From Vibrio fortis (lineage in GTDB: Bacteria; Pseudomonadota; Gammaproteobacteria; Enterobacterales; Vibrionaceae), in the NCBI RefSeq assembly GCF_000695685.1, contig NZ_JFFR01000033.1:124001-188000 (forward strand): a stretch of 64,000 bases of DNA, in the 5' to 3' direction. Of the stretch, positions 51,130-61,246 are shown in pieces. Within the stretch, counting starts at the first letter, position 1. Every line of letters starts with the position of its first letter. The translations under genes and the position numbers were made by a program. Under the pieces are notes generated by a model that saw only the letters and a program-made list of their open reading frames with translations, searched no databases and had not been told where the DNA came from.

Positions 51130-53490
51130 CTATTTTCTCAGCGCATTGAGTTTCGCTTGAGCAATACCAAAGACGGTATCAATCGGATAACTGCCCTCGT
51201 CACTTGGCTCACCTGCAGGTTTACCCGTAAACAGCTCGATCGCTTCAGTCACATGCTCAATAGCCCAGATGTTAAACTCACCTTTCTCTACCGCCTTCAC
51301 GATATCGCTACGTAGCATCAGATTGTGAACGTTAGAGCGCGGAATAATTACGCCTTGGGTATTACTGCGCCCTTTGATTTCACATACATCGAAGAAGCCT
51401 TCGATTTTCTCGTTCACACCACCAATAGGCTGCGACTCACCAAACTGGTTCATCGAGCCCGTAATCGCGATGTCTTGACGGTTAGGCTGTTTTGAGAAAG
51501 CAGACACAACGGCACAGAACTCCGCCATACTCGCACTGTCTCCATCAACCCCGCCATACGACTGCTCGAAGGTGATGTTGGTGGTTAGCGGCACTTTTGC
51601 GGTTTTACCAAACACAGAAGAGAGGTAAGCCGACAAGATCATCACCCCTTTTGAGTGGATGCTGCCACCAAGATCAACATTTCGCTCAATATCGATCACC
51701 TCACCATCACCGTAAGCAGTCGTCGCTGTGATGCGGTTTGGTGCACCGAACATATGATCAGTCGTGCTCAGCACCGACAACGCATTCACTTGTCCGACGG
51801 CTTCTCCTTCAACCCGCATCAGAGTGGTGCCGTTGGTAAAGGTCTCCATCACGCTGTCTTGCAATCGACCCACACGCAACTGCTGATTTGCCAATGCTTG
51901 CTCAACGTGACCTGCACGAATCAGATTGGAGTTTGAGCCTTTGGCTACATAGTTAGACTCACGCAACAGATTCGCGATATGAGCCGAGTGTAGAGACAGC
52001 TTGCTCTGATCGCCTGCCTGACGAGAGCTGTGCTCAATGATGCGGGCAATCGCTTTGCGGTCACAATGCAGCATGCCGTTGTCATGAACGATACTCGAAA
52101 TGAAGCGTGCGTAATGCAGTTCTGAATCCGCGGTGCGCTTCATCTCATCTTCAAAATCAGCGGTCACGCGGAATAGCTCCCCAAACTCCGCATCGTAATG
52201 CTGAAGCAGTTGGTAAGTGCGGTAATCACCGAACAGAATGATCTTCACATCCAGCGGGATTGGCTCAGGGTCAAGCGAAACCGCCCCCGTTAAGGTGACC
52301 TCTTTCTCTAGCGAAGTCAGGCTAAGCTGACGAGAACGAAGTGCACGCTTGAGACCATCCCAAACATAAGGCTGCTCTAACACCTTCACCGCATCCATCA
52401 GCAACACACCACCATTCGCACGGTGTAAGCTACCAGCACGAATCAAAGAGAAGTCTGTAAATACCGTGCCCTTAAACGTCGCCGTTTCAACATAACCAAA
52501 CAACGAGTGGTAGTTTGGATTGTCTTCGACAACGATTGGTAGTTGCTGCTCTTTCTGGCTAACCAGTACGTTGACTTTGTAACGACGAGGCAGCTTTTTA
52601 TCTAGAGAAGCTGTGGCGATTTCGGCCTGCTCATTACTCTCTTCGAGGAAGATTTCCGCATTCTCGACGATGTCTTTACGCAGTGCCGTCAGGTACTTTT
52701 TGATCTCTGGATACTTGCTGTAATCCTGCTTCAACTGTTTGATAAAGTGAGTGATTACATCACGCGTGGTGTCGTCATTAAGCTTCTGGATCTTCTCTGT
52801 GTAGGTCTCTTCTAGCTCGGTGAGCTCTCTAGAGATGGTGCGCAACCCTACTTCGAGTGCATCAATACTCTTGTCGAACTGTTCTTGCTCTTCAACAGAG
52901 AGTTGGTCGAAGGTCTCCTCCGTGTGCAGCTCTTCACCGTTCATCGCCACAAACTGATAGTCACCTTTCGAGGTGATAGTCAGGTTAATGCCCTTCTCTT
53001 TCGCCTCTAGACTGATCGCCTCAAGTGCCACCTGCTGTTTGCTAGCAAGCTGGTTCTTTAGCGTATCTGCGCGGCCAAAGTACATCTCGTTATCAAACGC
53101 CAACGGCATCGCTTTTAAGAGCTTGCGCATCAGCTTTTCGATATCTTGTTTCAAGCTCGTGCCCACACCGCTCGGTAACTTGAGTACTTTCGGGGTACGA
53201 ATATCGTCGAAGTTCGCGACATAACACCAGTCGAACAGCTGATCAGGCTCTTGTGGGTGACGATTAAGGTAACGCAAGATCATGGTGCGCTTACCAAGAC
53301 CATTACGGCCAATCGCATAAATGTTGTAACCCTTTTCCTTGATCGACATAGCGAACTCGACCGCTTTCTGCGCGCGTTCTTGTCCGACTATCTCATCAAT
53401 GGGAGCCAGTTCCTTGGTCGACTTACAAGGCAACTTTTCAAGTTCAGCTACCTGATACAGTTGCTCTGAGTTGAGTCTTTGAATCGCCAT
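51130..53490 (-). CDS. Lon-family ATP-dependent protease, YcbZ/LonB-like
   Basis: A 786-residue cytosolic protein. The Walker A motif is IGRNGLGKRT near residue 55, and the middle contains long helical insertions. The C-terminal proteolytic domain shows the Ser-Lys dyad: the serine of GGVDGDSASMAE and the lysine of GGVNEKIEGFFD. The architecture differs from LonA in lacking the N-terminal LAN domain. AAGGAGG (53496-53502) fixes the start at ATG 53490. Its substrates are not known. Confidence 0.92.
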   Translation of the reverse strand: MAIQRLNSEQLYQVAELEKLPCKSTKELAPIDEIVGQERAQKAVEFAMSIKEKGYNIYAIGRNGLGKRTMILRYLNRHPQEPDQLFDWCYVANFDDIRTPKVLKLPSGVGTSLKQDIEKLMRKLLKAMPLAFDNEMYFGRADTLKNQLASKQQVALEAISLEAKEKGINLTITSKGDYQFVAMNGEELHTEETFDQLSVEEQEQFDKSIDALEVGLRTISRELTELEETYTEKIQKLNDDTTRDVITHFIKQLKQDYSKYPEIKKYLTALRKDIVENAEIFLEESNEQAEIATASLDKKLPRRYKVNVLVSQKEQQLPIVVEDNPNYHSLFGYVETATFKGTVFTDFSLIRAGSLHRANGGVLLMDAVKVLEQPYVWDGLKRALRSRQLSLTSLEKEVTLTGAVSLDPEPIPLDVKIILFGDYRTYQLLQHYDAEFGELFRVTADFEDEMKRTADSELHYARFISSIVHDNGMLHCDRKAIARIIEHSSRQAGDQSKLSLHSAHIANLLRESNYVAKGSNSNLIRAGHVEQALANQQLRVGRLQDSVMETFTNGTTLMRVEGEAVGQVNALSVLSTTDHMFGAPNRITATTAYGDGEVIDIERNVDLGGSIHSKGVMILSAYLSSVFGKTAKVPLTTNITFEQSYGGVDGDSASMAEFCAVVSAFSKQPNRQDIAITGSMNQFGESQPIGGVNEKIEGFFDVCEIKGRSNTQGVIIPRSNVHNLMLRSDIVKAVEKGEFNIWAIEHVTEAIELFTGKPAGEPSDEGSYPIDTVFGIAQAKLNALRK

Positions 53491-53748
53491 CGCCGCCTCC
53501 TTAATCCTTTTCTTATGGGTATAGTTCAAATAAGTGTAGATGTAATTTCTTCTAAATTTAGTGACTTACGCTACATCACGGTTCAACTGAACAAATAACG
53601 AACGATTTCACCGTAAATCAATGAAACTAACAGAAATCAGTGACACTAAAATGATTTAACATTTGAAACAAAACCAAATGGTTTTTGTTTGCATTTGATA
53701 ATAAATATCATTAACATTCTTTGGTCTTATAATTTAGAGGCTGAGAAG

Positions 53749-54243
53749 ATGGATTTAGAACGATGCTGGATGCACTACCTTAAAGCGGAACAACTCATGG
53801 AGCAGGGCCATTGGCCAGAAGCTCAACGTCTGTATGGCGATGTTCTGAGTTCGCTTCCACACCATATTCAAAATGCCGCTTTCCAAAACGATGTCAAACC
53901 TTGTCAGTTTGCTTGCTTACTGACAGGACTGCGCGACGCCAGTATTTCTCAAGCAGAAATCCTCAATAAGCTGGGTCAGCAGCAAGATGCCTTTGACACA
54001 TTGAATCAAACCTACGCCTTGATGCAGTTCATTTCTTTAGAAGATAACTCCCTGATCAAGCGTACTCATTCGCTGCTAGAACAGCAGAGCGAAGAACTCC
54101 TCAGACATTTGATCGCTTTTTGCAGCGCACAACGCAACGCTCACTGGATGCTAGAGCTAGAGCAACTTCAAAGAGCGCATCACTACTTTGGACAATTGAA
54201 GTCGACCCACGACACCTACCCATCACCTAATGTCTTAAACTGA
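53749..54243 (+). CDS. Conserved hypothetical helical protein
   Basis: A 164-residue cytosolic protein with no family I can name. It is all helical and looks TPR-like: YLKAEQLMEQGHWPEAQRLY resembles a TPR unit, and ILNKLGQQQDAFDTLNQTY a second. GAGGCTGAGAAG stands before ATG 53749; the frame extends to 53689 without a good ribosome site. It ends 13 bp before the ABC gene and is probably cotranscribed. Confidence 0.72.
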   Translation: MDLERCWMHYLKAEQLMEQGHWPEAQRLYGDVLSSLPHHIQNAAFQNDVKPCQFACLLTGLRDASISQAEILNKLGQQQDAFDTLNQTYALMQFISLEDNSLIKRTHSLLEQQSEELLRHLIAFCSAQRNAHWMLELEQLQRAHHYFGQLKSTHDTYPSPNVLN

Positions 54244-54256
54244 ATAAGGACGTATC

Positions 54257-55885
54257 ATGTCAGACAAAGCCATCCTTAAGGTCAATAACCTTTCCGTGAG
54301 TTTTAAAACCAATGATGGAATCATTGATGCGGTAAAGGGCATTAACTTCACGCTCAACCCAAGCGAAACCCTCGCAATTGTGGGTGAGTCCGGTTCTGGT
54401 AAATCCGTATCCTCTAATGCTCTCATGAGCCTCTTACCTGATAACGCCATCATCCACCCAGAGTCGTACATCGAGTTTGAAGGCGAATCGATTCTCGATA
54501 AATCTGAGCGTGAGATGCAAGCGGTACGTGGTGATCGTATCGGCATGATCTTCCAAGAGCCGATGACGTCGCTAAACCCTTACCTACGTGTCGGCATTCA
54601 AGTGGCTGAAGCCATCATGTGTCACCGCAACGTATCAAAAGCGCAAGCCAAAGAACGTGTTTTGGAGCTATTTGATCTGGTGCACCTACCGAATCCAAGC
54701 CAGGCCTACACTAAATACCCACACGAATTTTCTGGCGGTCAACTGCAACGTATCATGATCGCTATGGCGCTGATTAATGAGCCAGACATTCTTATCGCCG
54801 ATGAACCGACAACAGCTTTAGATGTAACGGTACAGGCTGAAGTGCTGTCTCTTATCAAAGAGATCCAAGCCAAGATGGGTATGGCGATTCTGTTCATTAC
54901 CCATGATTTAGGTGTGGTAAAACACTTCGCGGATCGCGTATTAGTAATGTGTAAGGGTGAATTGGTCGAAGAAGGCGAGACTGTCCCGCTGTTTGAAGCA
55001 CCAAGACACGAATACACTCGCATGCTAATCAACTCAGTACCAAAAGGTTCAAAAACACCGATTGAAGAGTCAGCGCCACAACTACTCGAAGCGGACGATA
55101 TTCGCGTTAAGTTCCTCGTTAAGCCGCACTTTATTAAGAGTCGCTGCCAATACTTTGAGGCAGTGAAAGGTATCTCGCTTAAGCTTAAACAGGGTGAAAC
55201 CTTAGGTATTGTTGGCGAGTCAGGTTCAGGCAAGTCGACCTTAGGCCGTGCTCTAATCGGTCTTCTGCCATCTACTGGCCGCATTGTTTACAAAGGTCAA
55301 GATGTGAGTCTGTTGACGGATAAAGAGCGCCACAAGCTTAAGAAAGATGTGCAGATGGTGTTCCAAGACCCATACGGCTCGTTGTCACCACGTATGACAG
55401 TCGGTGAGATCATCACTGAAGGATTGACCGTCCACCAGCCTCATCTGACTAAGAAAGAGCGTTTGGAACGTGCACGTAAAGCACTACTTGAAGTTCGCTT
55501 AGAGCCGAGCTCAATCAACCGTTACCCACATGAATTCTCGGGCGGACAACGTCAACGTATCGCGATTGCACGTGCACTGATTCTTGAGCCTTCGTTCATC
55601 TTGCTGGATGAGCCAACGTCGGCACTTGACCGTTCAGTACAGCTAACCGTGATTGATCTTCTGAAAGACATTCAAGCCAAACACAACATTGGCTTCTTGT
55701 TCATCAGTCATGACTTGTCGGTGGTAAAAGCCCTATCCGATCGTGTTTTGGTGATGCAGAAGGGTGAAGTGATGGAGCAAGGTACTGCGGAAGACATTTT
55801 CCAAAATCCACAACATGAATACACGCAGAAACTCATCGATGCGTCGTTCGATCTTGATGAAAAACCCAAAAAAGATGCTGCGTAA
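54257..55885 (+). CDS. yejF: Double ABC ATPase, YejF/oligopeptide importer type
   Basis: A 542-residue cytosolic protein with two complete ABC ATPase domains, as in YejF. The first has Walker A GESGSGKS, signature FSGGQLQR and Walker B ILIADEPTTALD; the second has GESGSGKST, FSGGQRQR and FILLDEPTSALD. Each is followed by the oligopeptide-type C-terminal extension. YejF energises the YejABEF peptide (microcin C) importer, but yejA, yejB and yejE are absent here, so its membrane partners must be elsewhere. AAGGAC precedes the ATG. Confidence 0.88.
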   Translation: MSDKAILKVNNLSVSFKTNDGIIDAVKGINFTLNPSETLAIVGESGSGKSVSSNALMSLLPDNAIIHPESYIEFEGESILDKSEREMQAVRGDRIGMIFQEPMTSLNPYLRVGIQVAEAIMCHRNVSKAQAKERVLELFDLVHLPNPSQAYTKYPHEFSGGQLQRIMIAMALINEPDILIADEPTTALDVTVQAEVLSLIKEIQAKMGMAILFITHDLGVVKHFADRVLVMCKGELVEEGETVPLFEAPRHEYTRMLINSVPKGSKTPIEESAPQLLEADDIRVKFLVKPHFIKSRCQYFEAVKGISLKLKQGETLGIVGESGSGKSTLGRALIGLLPSTGRIVYKGQDVSLLTDKERHKLKKDVQMVFQDPYGSLSPRMTVGEIITEGLTVHQPHLTKKERLERARKALLEVRLEPSSINRYPHEFSGGQRQRIAIARALILEPSFILLDEPTSALDRSVQLTVIDLLKDIQAKHNIGFLFISHDLSVVKALSDRVLVMQKGEVMEQGTAEDIFQNPQHEYTQKLIDASFDLDEKPKKDAA

Positions 55886-55991
55886 GTGGAACTAATTCAC
55901 ATTAACAACGTCATATAAATACATTCTGAAAATTTGCATTAATGGATTGCTACAGAGTGGATATAGCAAATTGGTTTGGCCGCCAAAAATG

Positions 55992-56020
55992 AAAAAAGTC
56001 GCACGGATGCGACTTTTTTT
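55992..56020. terminator. Bidirectional terminator between yejF and the prolyl oligopeptidase gene
   Basis: GTCGCA (55998-56003) and TGCGAC (56008-56013), flanked by A6 and T7, form a short strong terminator on both strands. Confidence 0.9.
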
Positions 56021-56055
56021 GTACCTCTTTTTTACACCTAAAGAATGAGCGTTAG

Positions 56056-58104
56056 CTAAACGCTCAACTCCTTAATCCCCATATTCCAAAGAGTAAAGGC
56101 ATAAGTGTCTGCTGACAGGTCAATTGCTTTGTTGAGCGGCATACCAGCACCATGGCCCGCATTAACATCAATACGAATCATCACGGGTTGCTCACCTTGG
56201 TGTTTAAGCTGCAACTCAGAGATAAACTTATAGGAGTGCGCAGGAACAACGCGGTCATCATGGTCCGCCGTTGTCACCAATGTCGCCGGGTAAGATTGGC
56301 CTTCTTTAACATTGTGCACTGGTGAATAGCCCAATAGGTACTCAAACATCTCTTTGCTTTGTGCAGACGTACCGTAGTCATAAGCCCAGCCCTCACCTGA
56401 GGTAAAGGTATGGTAGCGCAGCATATCCAGTACACCAACGGCAGGCAGAGCCACTTGGAACAGTTCAGGGCGCTGAGTCATACAAGCTCCTACTAACAAG
56501 CCACCGTTAGAGCCGCCTCGAATCGCTAATTTGCTGGAGCTCGTGTAGTTGTTCTCAATCAAGAACTCAGCCGCAGCAATGAAGTCATCAAACACGTTCT
56601 GCTTCTGCTGCTGTGTGCCAGCGTTGTGCCACGCTTTACCGTATTCACCGCCACCACGCAGGTTAGGCACTGCATAGATACCACCAAACTCTAGCCAGCT
56701 CGCGACATTGCCAGAGAATGAAGGGGGCAGGCTGACATTAAAGCCGCCATAGCCATACAGAATCGTTGGTGCAGAGCCATCGAGCTTAGTCCCCTTTTTG
56801 TAAGAGATAAGCATTGGCACTCGAGTGCCATCTTTTGAGCTGTAGAACACTTGCTCAGACTGGTACTGTTCACTCTCAAACGGCGCCTGTGATTTTTCAA
56901 ATACTTTAGACTCGCCCGTCTCTACATCCAACGAGAAGATGGTTGGCGGCGTCACGTAGTTGGTAAAGGTGTAGTAAAGCTCTGTCTGCTCGCGCTCACC
57001 GCCGAGTCCACTTGCTGCCCCTTGCGCTGGCAATTCAATATCACGCACCTTGTTACCTTGGTAATCAAACTGCTCATACTTTGACAGCACATCCACCATG
57101 TAGTGTGCCAACAAGTAACCACCACCGATTGTGATATCCAGCGGTTGCTCTCGCTCCGGGATAATATCATTCCATTGCTGAGTCTCAGTATCTAGGCTCA
57201 CCACACGACCGTTTGGCGCATCAAGGTTGGTGTACAGAATGAATTGACTACCCTGGTTATCAATCAAATGGGTATCACTGTCGACGTGATCGACCACTGT
57301 GTGGATTGGTTGCGACTCGCTACTTAAATCGATGTAGAACATGCGATTACCCGATGTCGACTCTTGAGCCAAAATGATCAGGTAGTTGTCGTCTTCTGTG
57401 GTGTATCCATGGACGTAACGATGTGCTTGCTCTGGTTTGGCACCAAATACCACCTTATCGCTGCTCTGAGGCGTTCCTAGCTCGTGATAATAGAGCTTAT
57501 GCTGCTCAGTTCGCGCAGAAAGGTGGCTACCATCGGGTTTGTCGTAGCTAGAGTAATAAAAGCCTTCATTACCAAGCCAAGATACGCCGGTGAACTTTGC
57601 ATCAACAATTTCTGGCTCTAGTTGCTGCTTGGTTTCTGCATCAATTACAAAAATCTTGCGCCAGTCACTGCCGCCTTCAGAGATGCTGTAAGCCACCAAG
57701 CTATAATCTTTGGAAAATGACACTGAGCCTAATGAGGTAGTTCCGTCTTGCGAGAATGTGTTTGGATCTAAGAAAACTTCTGGCTCGCTGCCATCCTTGC
57801 TGCGATAAAGAATGCTGTGGTTTTGTAACCCATCATTCTTATAGAAGTAGGTATACTCGCCGCGTACAAAAGGTTGGGAACTCTTCTTGTAGTCCTGTGC
57901 CTTAGCAATACGCTCACGCAGTGCATCTCGAAAAGGGATATCAGACAGATAACCAAAGGTCAGGGCATTTTGCGACTCTACCCAAGCAGCCGTTTCTTCA
58001 CTGGTATCATCCTCCAACCAGCGATAAGGATCCTTTACTTGCGTACCAAAGTAGTCGTCAGAGACGCTCTGCTGCTTTGTATGTGGGTAGGCGTTGTTGT
58101 TCAT
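56056..58104 (-). CDS. Prolyl oligopeptidase (S9A family)
   Basis: A 682-residue serine peptidase that cleaves small peptides after proline. The N-terminal 70 and C-terminal 260 residues form the alpha/beta hydrolase domain; a beta-propeller lies between. The nucleophile is in GGSNGGLLVG, the Asp in TADHDDRVVPAHSYKF and the His in NAGHGAGMPLNKA. No signal peptide, so cytosolic. I start at ATG 58104, preceded by GGAAG, rather than 58128. Confidence 0.94.
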   Translation of the reverse strand: MNNNAYPHTKQQSVSDDYFGTQVKDPYRWLEDDTSEETAAWVESQNALTFGYLSDIPFRDALRERIAKAQDYKKSSQPFVRGEYTYFYKNDGLQNHSILYRSKDGSEPEVFLDPNTFSQDGTTSLGSVSFSKDYSLVAYSISEGGSDWRKIFVIDAETKQQLEPEIVDAKFTGVSWLGNEGFYYSSYDKPDGSHLSARTEQHKLYYHELGTPQSSDKVVFGAKPEQAHRYVHGYTTEDDNYLIILAQESTSGNRMFYIDLSSESQPIHTVVDHVDSDTHLIDNQGSQFILYTNLDAPNGRVVSLDTETQQWNDIIPEREQPLDITIGGGYLLAHYMVDVLSKYEQFDYQGNKVRDIELPAQGAASGLGGEREQTELYYTFTNYVTPPTIFSLDVETGESKVFEKSQAPFESEQYQSEQVFYSSKDGTRVPMLISYKKGTKLDGSAPTILYGYGGFNVSLPPSFSGNVASWLEFGGIYAVPNLRGGGEYGKAWHNAGTQQQKQNVFDDFIAAAEFLIENNYTSSSKLAIRGGSNGGLLVGACMTQRPELFQVALPAVGVLDMLRYHTFTSGEGWAYDYGTSAQSKEMFEYLLGYSPVHNVKEGQSYPATLVTTADHDDRVVPAHSYKFISELQLKHQGEQPVMIRIDVNAGHGAGMPLNKAIDLSADTYAFTLWNMGIKELSV

Positions 58105-58221
58105 TCTTCCCTCTTCCTTAGATTTCAAATGATAATAATTCGCAAATAAGATGACGAATTGATGCGGCTAAATCAAGTAACCAATTGCACCAAAACGTAA
58201 CCTTAACTAAAGACCAACTGA

Positions 58222-59130
58222 TTAAAAGTAGTGCGAAATCGCCAAATAGCGGGCACGAATGTGCTCAATCAACATCTTGATCTTATTCGGTGGTTGACGG
58301 GTAAACGGGTAAACCGCGTAGATGCCCAGTTTTTTGCCAACGATATCTGGAAACAAGTCCACCAGCTGGCCATTGCGGATATCGTGATACACCAAACAGC
58401 GCGGCACGTATGCAATGCCGTGTCCACCCAGTGCAGCCTTTCTCAAAGCCGTTGCGTTATCGGTGGAGAACGAGCCTGAAACACGCACTATGTATTTGTT
58501 ATCACCTTGCCCCTCTCGAATGAACTGCCACTCACTTGCGCCGGTTGTCTGGTAGGCATATTGCAAACAATTGTGTTTGACTAAATCGGTCGGGATGAGT
58601 GGTTTACCATTGCGAGCAATATAAGAAGGCGAAGCGCATACTACCCATTGCGAGTCCAGTATATGGCGCGCAATCAAGCTTGAATCTTCCAGATATCCGG
58701 TACGAATCACGAGGTCAAAGCCATCGTTCACCAGATCAACAAAGCGATTGTCGAGTGACATATCGACAGTCAGACCCGGGTGCATGTTACAAAACTCCGC
58801 CACAGCATCGGCCAATATCAAATCACCAGAAATACTCGGGACAGACATTTTGATGTGACCGCTGACATTTTCACCAAAGCCTGAAACAGCGTCCATAGCC
58901 TCTTGGGTTGCCTGCTTCACATTTTTGGCCCCATGCAAGATCGCCTTGCCCGCCTCAGTCAGCGTTAATTTGCGCGTTGTGCGATATAATAATTGAACAC
59001 CTATCTCTTCCTCTAAACGAGCAATTCTTTTGCTAACTACCGAATTTGTAAGGTTATTTTGCTCTGCAACCTTACTAAATGAGCCCATTTCTACTACCTG
59101 TGAAAACAGGATTAAGTCGTCTGCACGCAT
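58222..59130 (-). CDS. LysR-family regulator divergent from lldP
   Basis: A 302-residue protein with a LysR helix-turn-helix (FSKVAEQNNLTNSVVSKRIARLEEEIG) and effector domain. It is divergent from lldP, with a perfect dyad ATTACAAC-N7-GTTGTAAT in between, so it may control lactate use. In E. coli this role belongs to a GntR protein (LldR); no GntR gene is seen here. No good ribosome site precedes the ATG. Confidence 0.9.
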   Translation of the reverse strand: MRADDLILFSQVVEMGSFSKVAEQNNLTNSVVSKRIARLEEEIGVQLLYRTTRKLTLTEAGKAILHGAKNVKQATQEAMDAVSGFGENVSGHIKMSVPSISGDLILADAVAEFCNMHPGLTVDMSLDNRFVDLVNDGFDLVIRTGYLEDSSLIARHILDSQWVVCASPSYIARNGKPLIPTDLVKHNCLQYAYQTTGASEWQFIREGQGDNKYIVRVSGSFSTDNATALRKAALGGHGIAYVPRCLVYHDIRNGQLVDLFPDIVGKKLGIYAVYPFTRQPPNKIKMLIEHIRARYLAISHYF

Positions 59131-59222
59131 GTTATTATGCCAATTTTGGAATTAATTATTTTCATTATTTCCCTATATCTATAAAAAATAAAGGGGTAAA
59201 TTCACGCCAAATTAACAAACCC

Positions 59223-59245
59223 ATTACAACCACTGCCGTTGTAAT
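59223..59245. promoter_or_regulatory. Dyad between the LysR gene and lldP
   Basis: ATTACAAC (59223-59230) and GTTGTAAT (59238-59245) are perfect inverted copies 7 bases apart. It contains a T-N11-A pattern as in LysR boxes and lies 68 bp before the lldP start. Confidence 0.55.
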
Positions 59246-59313
59246 AACAAAAAACAATAACGTGTAAGTCACTTCAAACCGACAAGGATTGAGGCAAGGA
59301 CGAGGAAGTACCC

Positions 59314-61008
59314 ATGAATGAAACTCTATTAGCTCTATTGGCATTTTCGCCAATAGTTATGGCAGCTATCTTGCTGGTTGGCCTAAATTGGCCAGCGAAG
59401 AAAGCGATGCCGGTGGCCTTTGGTCTAACCGTACTTATCGCACTATTTGGTTGGGACATGTCGAGCACTCGTGTGTTGGCATCTGTATTCCAAGGTTTTG
59501 GTATCACTGTATCGGTTCTCTGGATTGTGTTCGGCGCTATCTTCTTACTTAACACTTTGAAGCACACCGGAGCCATTACAACAATTCGTAACGGATTTAC
59601 TGACATTTCAGCAGACCGTCGCGTACAAGCCATCATCATCGCTTGGTGTTTCGGTTCTTTCATTGAGGGCGCATCTGGCTTTGGTACTCCAGCAGCTATC
59701 GCGGCACCTCTACTGGTTGCTATCGGTTTCCCTGCGCTTGCAGCGGTACTAATGGGTATGATGATCCAATCTACACCAGTTTCTTTCGGTGCGGTAGGTA
59801 CGCCTATCATCGTTGGTGTAAACAAGGGTCTAGATACACATAACATCGGTGAAAGCCTAGTGGCTCATGGCTCAACATGGGACGCTTATCTACAACAAAT
59901 CACATCAAGCGTTGCGATGATTCACGCAACTGTAGGTGTAATGATTCCTGTACTAATGGCAATGATGTTGACTCGCTTCTTCGGTAAGAACAAGAGCTGG
60001 ACTGAAGGCCTAGACATTCTACCGTTCGCACTATTTGCAGGTGCAGCGTTCACCATCCCTTACGCACTAACAGGCGTGTTCCTAGGTGCTGAGTTCCCAT
60101 CTCTAATTGGTGGTCTGGTTGGTCTTGCAATTGTTGTTACAGCAGCAAAACGTGGCTTCCTAGTACCAAAATCAAAATGGGACTTCGAGAGTGAAGACAA
60201 GTGGCCAGCTGAATGGCTAGGTTCTCTAAAAATCGACCTTGATGAGAACAAAGGCGCGCAGAAGATGAGCATGGCTCGCGCTTGGGCTCCATACGTACTA
60301 CTTGCAGTAACTCTTGTTGCTAGCCGTGTTAGCCCTGAGTTCAAAGGCTTCCTGAAGAGCGTTAGCCTATCGTTCAGCAACATTCTTGGTGAAACTGGCG
60401 TGAGCACTGCGATTCAGCCTCTTTACCTACCGGGCGGTATCCTAGTATTCGTTGCTCTGGTTGCTGTTCTGATTCAAGGCCGTAGCGCTGCACCACTAGC
60501 GAAAGCATTCGGTGAATCAAGTAAAACACTGATTGGTGCAGGTTTCGTACTGGTGTTCACTATCCCTATGGTTCGTATCTTCATCAACTCTGGAGTGAAT
60601 GCAGCTGACCTAGCGAGTATGCCTGTAACAACAGCAAACTTCGCCGCTGACCTTGTAGGCTCTGCTTTCCCTGCATTGAGTGCAACAGTGGGTGCTCTGG
60701 GCGCTTTCATCGCGGGTTCAAACACAGTATCGAACATGATGTTTAGCCAATTCCAGTTCGAAGTAGCTCAAACGCTGACTATCTCGAGTGCGGTAGTTGT
60801 TGCTCTACAAGCAGTAGGTGCTGCAGCAGGTAACATGATTGCGATTCACAACGTAGTTGCAGCATCAGCAACAGTAGGTCTACTAGGCCGCGAAGGTGCA
60901 ACACTACGTAAGACAGTTATCCCAACGTTCTACTACCTAGTAATGACAGGCATCATTGGTCTTGTGGTTATCTACGGATTCAACGTTACTGACGCGCTAA
61001 TGCGTTAA
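59314..61008 (+). CDS. lldP: L-lactate permease
   Basis: A 564-residue inner-membrane carrier with about twelve to fourteen hydrophobic segments, the length of LldP/GlcA. Conserved stretches are FGAIFLLNTLKHTGA, SFIEGASGFGTPAAI, TPVSFGAVGTPIIVG and GSNTVSNMMFSQFQFEVA. It takes up L-lactate (and often D-lactate or glycolate) with protons. GAGGAAG precedes the ATG. It stands 238 bp before lldD. Confidence 0.95.
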   Translation: MNETLLALLAFSPIVMAAILLVGLNWPAKKAMPVAFGLTVLIALFGWDMSSTRVLASVFQGFGITVSVLWIVFGAIFLLNTLKHTGAITTIRNGFTDISADRRVQAIIIAWCFGSFIEGASGFGTPAAIAAPLLVAIGFPALAAVLMGMMIQSTPVSFGAVGTPIIVGVNKGLDTHNIGESLVAHGSTWDAYLQQITSSVAMIHATVGVMIPVLMAMMLTRFFGKNKSWTEGLDILPFALFAGAAFTIPYALTGVFLGAEFPSLIGGLVGLAIVVTAAKRGFLVPKSKWDFESEDKWPAEWLGSLKIDLDENKGAQKMSMARAWAPYVLLAVTLVASRVSPEFKGFLKSVSLSFSNILGETGVSTAIQPLYLPGGILVFVALVAVLIQGRSAAPLAKAFGESSKTLIGAGFVLVFTIPMVRIFINSGVNAADLASMPVTTANFAADLVGSAFPALSATVGALGAFIAGSNTVSNMMFSQFQFEVAQTLTISSAVVVALQAVGAAAGNMIAIHNVVAASATVGLLGREGATLRKTVIPTFYYLVMTGIIGLVVIYGFNVTDALMR

Positions 61009-61246
61009 GCTTAAATTCGGCGGTGTTCATATCACCGCCACCCAACTTGGCGTCAGCGTTCATTCCCCGACACCGCGAACGTTTGTACTGGTTACTCGTT
61101 GACTACGCACCTTCTGGAAACCAGCAACCTAGCAATTACTGTGTACGTTGACGCCATTTTATTTCCAAACGCCTGTTCCAACCGGCACCACATTCGACAG
61201 AGTAAGCCTTCGAAGAGAGGCGAACCCTAACCTTAGGATAAAGATT

